Below are positions 59,901 through 64,000 of a stretch of 64,000 nt of DNA, piece by piece. A program made the position numbers and the translations under genes. The notes below the pieces were generated by a model. That model saw nothing but the letters and a program-made list of their open reading frames with translations. It searched no databases and was not told the DNA's origin. Origin of the DNA: Acanthacorydalis orientalis (taxonomy: Eukaryota; Arthropoda; Insecta; Megaloptera; Corydalidae); assembly GCA_034766995.1 (NCBI GenBank), contig CM068313.1, positions 1,050,001 through 1,114,000 of the forward strand, written 5' to 3'. Within the stretch, counting starts at the first letter, position 1, and every line of letters begins with the position of its first letter.

Positions 59901-62900
59901 GGGTGGTTCTTCCACGACTCGTCGATCTCGCTCTTCTTCAGGAAGCCGTTCTCGTCGAAACTGTCGTACGGGACGTGCGAATCGAAATCGATCGACGGCA
60001 ACTTCGATCCGTAGACGATCTCGCCGACAGAGTCGCTCCGTTTCGATTCGATCACGTTGACGGCGCGCTGGGACGCGTACGGGACGGTCGGGTCGACGAG
60101 CGATCGCCTGTCGAGGACGACGTGGTTCGACTGCGCCGCGTCCAAGCTCAATCCGTGGTACTTCAGGAACGAGACCGTCGACTCGGCGTCCTCGAACGCG
60201 AGCATGTGTCTCAGCTCTTCGACGGCCATCGTCGCGGACGTCGTCCGCGGAGAGTGCGTCCAGAGGATCCTCTCGAGCGCCCTGTACCTCACCTGGTTGA
60301 AGTACCTCAGCAGAATGCAAGCGTTCAGGTACGTCGCCGAGCGTACGAGCTTGAAGAAGCTGACGTAGTTGTTGTTGTCGATCGCGAAGAACACCCTGAC
60401 CGCGAACCGGACCTCCGGCGACTTCTGTATCTCGGCGCGCAGGTTCTTCACTTCCCACATGAAGTTGCCGTCGTTCAGATTCAACAGGACTATGTACGCC
60501 CGGAACTCGGCTTCGTTCGGGCACTTCTCGCCCTCGAGTTCGAGGTCGTGGTACATGTACTTGAGCGTCTGCAGGCACTTCGTCAGGTTCTCGGTGTTGA
60601 TCTTCTGGTCGAACACGGAAACGTCTTCGGCGACGAGCCGCGCCGAACAGTGGACGTGGAACCGCGCGCAGCGTTCGACGAGCTCGACGCTGCGGCCGCA
60701 GCACAGCTCCTGCTGCGTTATGTCCTTCCGGATACCCCTCGTACGGTCCCAGATGAAGTGGTACCACTCGGCGAGGTTGACGTCCGGCGTGTCGCAGAGG
60801 TCGGCGAGCTTCAGCAGTATGTAGTTCATGCTGAGGTGCAGCACGTCGACCGGGCGCAACTCGTGAGGCAGCGGCACGTCCTGGTCGGCGGAACTCCTCG
60901 AGTACTGCTTGATCGCCGTCCGGTGGTTCATGCAGTGCTCGCCGCGCGAGTTCGTCGTCTGCTCGTACGAGGCGACCTGCGTGAACGAGAACGCGTGAGG
61001 GTCGGAGCACGGCGCGACCGAGACGGTCGGCGGTACCTGGTGCTGTGACTCGCGCATGAGCCGCTCTTTCTCGGGACACATGTCGGGACAAGTGCCGACG
61101 GTCTTCGCGGCTTTCGCGATGTCGACCTGCTTGACGGTATGCATGCGGATCAGTTTGTCGCGCGCCTCGAGAACGCGGAATTTCTCGTCGGCCGTGTGCG
61201 CCGGTTGCTTGATGACGTTCAAGAGATCCGCGACTACTGCCGTGTCGACGACACTAGCGGAAAACAAGGCAGCATAAATGAAGGATCACGACGTGCTTCC
61301 GATCGTGCGTTTACATAAACTTTAATACCTATTCATTGACTATACGCAAAAGAAACAGTGAACGAACATACTTCTGGAAGAAAAAAATAGTTTAAAATTA
61401 ATTTTTCGATTAAGGCATCGACTTTCGTACGACGTTAAGATCTGAACAATCTCGACGACACTGCTTTACGGTAAAGAATTGTACGTTACGTACAACCGTG
61501 ATAGGAGCGAGGATTAAAGGATGTTTTGTGAAATAGAATATATGTATCCTTTATTGCATAACAGATATCGTATATATATATATATATATTGGCGTGTAGA
61601 CGTTCCTAAATCGAACACCTCTCTCTCATGTTGTAATACAATTGTATGTAGAAAATCAAAATTAGAGGGAATTATATTTTTTGATTTAAAACTTCAAAAA
61701 TAAAATTCAGGCAATCGATTTGTTTCGACACACTGTGCATTAAAACATCGTGCACGGCATGTATCTAGAAGGCTATGGCTATGTATTTTATTTTTAAAAA
61801 TGTTTATTTAAAACTAATTATTCAATGAATTTATGTTATATGTAAAGGTTTAAGTTCCTTTTTTTTAAAATAAAGAATTTAATTTCTATACAAACAATAA
61901 ATTCTTCATGTTATATTAAAGTTCTGTTTTTCTGTTGGGCGTAAAAGACGACCGAATATTTTTTGAGTTTTAAGGGTCGCCTTATACACCGAGATATACG
62001 GTAAATTCACACAAAATGCAATACTTAGGTATTCATAAATAAAACCTGCTTGCAGTACAGCGATAAAATAAATTGTACCTTTATGAAAATTATCTCGATT
62101 CCAGTACGTCCGCCTCTCGATCTCGATTTTATTTTACGTTACAGAACTCTTAACACAAAACACTAATCTTATGATTTTATCCGAGACAATCAAATACCTT
62201 ATCGGTTTAGCGGCCTTTTTCGTTTCGTTTTTAGCGGCGGGCTTCACGTCCGCCGCTTTACTTTTGATCGCTGCCTTCTTGAGCACCTTTTTCTGCATTG
62301 TTTTTTTAACCGCTTTGACCGGTTCCGGCGGAGAGTCGACTTTCATCGCTGAAAACAGTTTTTAATACATTTCTTCGAACGTCGTTTCCCGTTTTAAAAA
62401 CCCGACGATCACCTTCCGGCCGTAGTACGTATTTTCGTGTTGCCGTGAACGCGTCGGTCATCGCTTCGAGCTCTTTCTGAACTTCCGAATCGATCGGCCA
62501 CGTCGGGTCGAGCTGCTCTTCGGACTTCGAAGGTCGTTTTTTTTTAATTCTCCTGGAAGAAAAAGCGTCGGTCAGTCTCGGTCACGTGCACGTACGTGTC
62601 GATCTCTTACGGTTTCTTTTCGGTCGATCCGACGAAGAACTTTTTGTCTTTGTAAGTGCCGCTCTTCTGAAGTGCTCTCTCGGCCGATTCGGCAGAATCA
62701 TACTCGATAGTACAGGTTTTGCTCTTAGGCCTGAGGAACATGCGAATGACGCGTCCGAACTGTTGGAAGTAGACTTTGGCTGCGACCCTGTCGAACAGCT
62801 CGTCCGGTACATCTGAACAGCTACGGAACGATATGCATTAGAGTTTGTATGCTGAAAATTGCAGCTTCAGTCGGCTCACCTGATTTGATACAACGATGTG

Positions 62901-62941
62901 TTGTTGGCGTTGTTCGGGGTCTTTTTGGCATCTAATTCCAT
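56993..62941 (-). CDS. xmas-2: Sac3/GANP family TREX-2 mRNA-export scaffold
   Basis: Five coding exons on the minus strand: 62941-62880, 62820-62611, 62552-62413, 62348-62198 and 61253-56993. Every junction is GT-AG and phases agree (2, 2, 1, 2), giving about 1,607 residues. Domains: an RNA-recognition-like fold at ~21-95 (DVPDELFDRVAAKVYF, then KSKTCTIEYDSAESAERA); a lysine/alanine-rich linker at ~96-187; the Sac3 domain from ~240 to ~550 with the signature TCPDMCPEKERLMRE; a low-complexity region; a long charged coiled coil at ~885-1015, the likely ENY2/centrin-binding segment; and a C-terminal GANP-type domain to the end. Known: Sac3/GANP (Drosophila Xmas-2) is the TREX-2 scaffold at nuclear pores. 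The start is the ATG at 62941-62939. The frame open from 61267 begins with a non-ATG codon upstream of a CCGCTAG acceptor, so it is not a start. The last exon is 4.26 kb, GC-rich and intron-free. It is shorter than human GANP (~1,980 residues), which has an N-terminal FG-repeat region not seen here. Confidence 0.95.
61254..62197 (-). other. Long intron 4 of the Sac3 gene
   Basis: A 944-bp AT-rich intron between GTATTT at 62197 and CCGCTAG at 61254. The other three introns are 50-65 bp. It contains a short TA tract near 61572 and no recognisable nested gene. Confidence 0.85.
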
Positions 62942-63210
62942 TTTAAGGCTCTTTGAGCGACGTTTCTGTCTTAAATTATCGTGCAATTATCATATAGCAA
63001 CGATCTCGCTTGTCCTAAACAAAATCAAAATAACAGATTTAAATTAGGAGAAGCATTTATTTGTTTCTTTAACTTCTTGAGCGGTCATTAATCTCAAATT
63101 TTTGTCATTAACTCAAAGCATTGTAATTTTAGGTTATGTTTATTTTTAATAACCTACTTATTTCTAACACTTCATTTGTTTTGAAGCAGTGGTACTGAAC
63201 ATATACATAG

Positions 63211-63282
<72 letters not shown>

Positions 63283-63508
63283 CACATATATTCATACACG
63301 TCAAGATAGATATATTTTTGTCAAATTATTTACAAATAGAGATGTTCACTCGTGTAACTATAAAGTACACGAATCTCAAAATGTATCTCTAAAATATTAA
63401 TAAGTGAGTCGTTAGTTCAGAAAATTGAAAATATTTTATTAAAGGTTTTTTCACATTAACAAACTCTCTAAATCATCCCCTGCTAGTTCTTCTTCCTTTT
63501 TGATGGCA
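62942..63508. other. 5' flank of Sac3 gene with (TA)n at ~63221-63283
   Basis: AT-rich sequence upstream of the start codon. No TATA box or further exon is evident. A TA tract of about 62 bp lies ~280 bp upstream of the ATG. Confidence 0.5.
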
Positions 63509-64000
63509 CTACATCCTAAATCGAGCGATGGCCTTCTGCCTCCAGACATCCCTCTGCCTGGCAGGCCTTTTACAGTTACTTACTCCCAACAATTCCACTG
63601 CATCCTTCTCCACATTGTGGACTTTGTATAATTCGATGTTGTAGCGTATTCTCAATACACCTCTATCGTTTACTGGCCCAAACATCCTTCTCGACATTCT
63701 TCTTTCGACGGTGTCCAACATTCCTGCGGTCTTAGCTGATATGATCCACGCTTCACCTCCATAAGATGTGACAGTACGGATGAGGGTTTTATACAGCCGG
63801 ATTGTGGTCTTCCTATGCACATTTTTGGATTTCATTATGAAAATAGTGCGAAATCTGTTCTATTTGCAGCTGCTATTCGTTTTTGAACTTCTTGCGATTC
63901 CTCATTTTCACTGGTGATATTTGAGCCAAGGTATGTGGAATTGTTTACAACCTCGAAATTGTAATCATCGATGGTGACCTTCTACCCCAATCTTTTCCTT
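63509..64000 (-). pseudogene. Non-LTR retrotransposon reverse transcriptase 3' part, broken, cut by window edge
   Basis: On the minus strand the first frame reads NNSTYLGSNITSENEESQEV and KRIAAANRTDFALF (about 63960-63840). After a one-base frame change near 63835 it reads LYKTLIRTVTSYGGEAW, then ERRMSRRMFGPVNDRG and RIRYNIELYKVHN, and ends ARQRDVWRQKAIARF before the stop at 63509-63511. Known: this order (YLGS-x-(I/V)T, RI-x-x-A, K-x-x-LYKTLIRP-x-x-x-YG-x-E-W, R(R/K)I(F/Y)GP, RYN-x-ELY) is the thumb/C-terminal part of endonuclease/reverse-transcriptase LINEs. Part of the C-terminal segment after RYN-x-ELY appears deleted. The element continues past the window. Confidence 0.88.

Noticed and set aside
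57485..61091. Long frames of 611, 527 and 579 codons overlapping the Sac3 exon
   Set aside because: They are shadows caused by GC-rich codons. Their sequences are arginine-rich without domains, while the chosen frame contains the Sac3 signature and a spliced N-terminus.
61254..61267. Start codon of the Sac3 gene at 61267
   Set aside because: The codon is TTG, not ATG. It lies in a pyrimidine-rich acceptor ending CCGCTAG, and upstream exons join in phase.

Overview
The window is insect nuclear DNA. The two intact protein genes have spliced, animal-type structures, the tRNA gene is eukaryotic, and there are relics of a copia LTR element, a Penelope-like element and several non-LTR retrotransposons. 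CpG is not depleted, gene exons are GC-rich, and the intergenic DNA is AT-rich with very long (TA)n tracts. This fits a hymenopteran-like genome, but order-level placement is inference. No bacterial genes, operons or CRISPR arrays are present.

Layout. 0-8.5 kb: degraded mobile DNA, with a possible R1-type LINE tail, a 4.7-kb structure bounded by ~0.93-kb inverted repeats, and copia and Penelope fragments between its arms. 8.7-14.3 kb: an 81-bp satellite array. 15.7-17.0 kb: a divergent 81-bp array. 17.8-20.4 kb: a ~510-bp satellite block running into a short 81-bp array (to 20.8 kb). 22.7-24.4 kb and 25.1-27.8 kb: two 81-bp arrays in opposite orientation. 27.8-36.9 kb: mostly unrecognised sequence with a LINE tail, a ~123-bp satellite and TA tracts. 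36.9-37.4 kb: another 81-bp array. 39.0-51.8 kb: three more 510-bp blocks, each followed on its right by 81-bp units, with a ~69-copy, nearly uniform 81-bp array inside and a tRNA-Ala(TGC) gene nearby. 52.3-53.8 kb: a CHCHD2/10-type mitochondrial twin-CX9C gene (+). 57.0-62.9 kb: a five-exon Sac3/GANP (xmas-2, TREX-2 complex) gene (-), convergent with CHCHD2. 63.5-64 kb: a broken LINE reverse-transcriptase 3' end.

Genes. The two proteins act in unrelated processes: mitochondrial intermembrane space and cristae (CHCHD2) versus mRNA export at nuclear pores (Sac3/GANP). Their adjacency suggests no joint function. The Sac3 gene was assembled by eye from matching splice phases and encodes about 1,607 residues.

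Most unusual feature. About 30% of the window is made of ten arrays plus one solo copy of satellites that differ in sequence but share an 81-bp period and two aligned core motifs: an A-tract followed by CRTACGTCC, and GTCRAGATATGGGC. At four loci a ~510-bp-monomer block is directly or closely followed, in the same orientation, by 81-bp units. This looks like a composite two-satellite module that has been duplicated and expanded. Very long stop-free frames in these arrays follow from the period (81 = 27 codons) and from homogenisation, and are not treated as genes.
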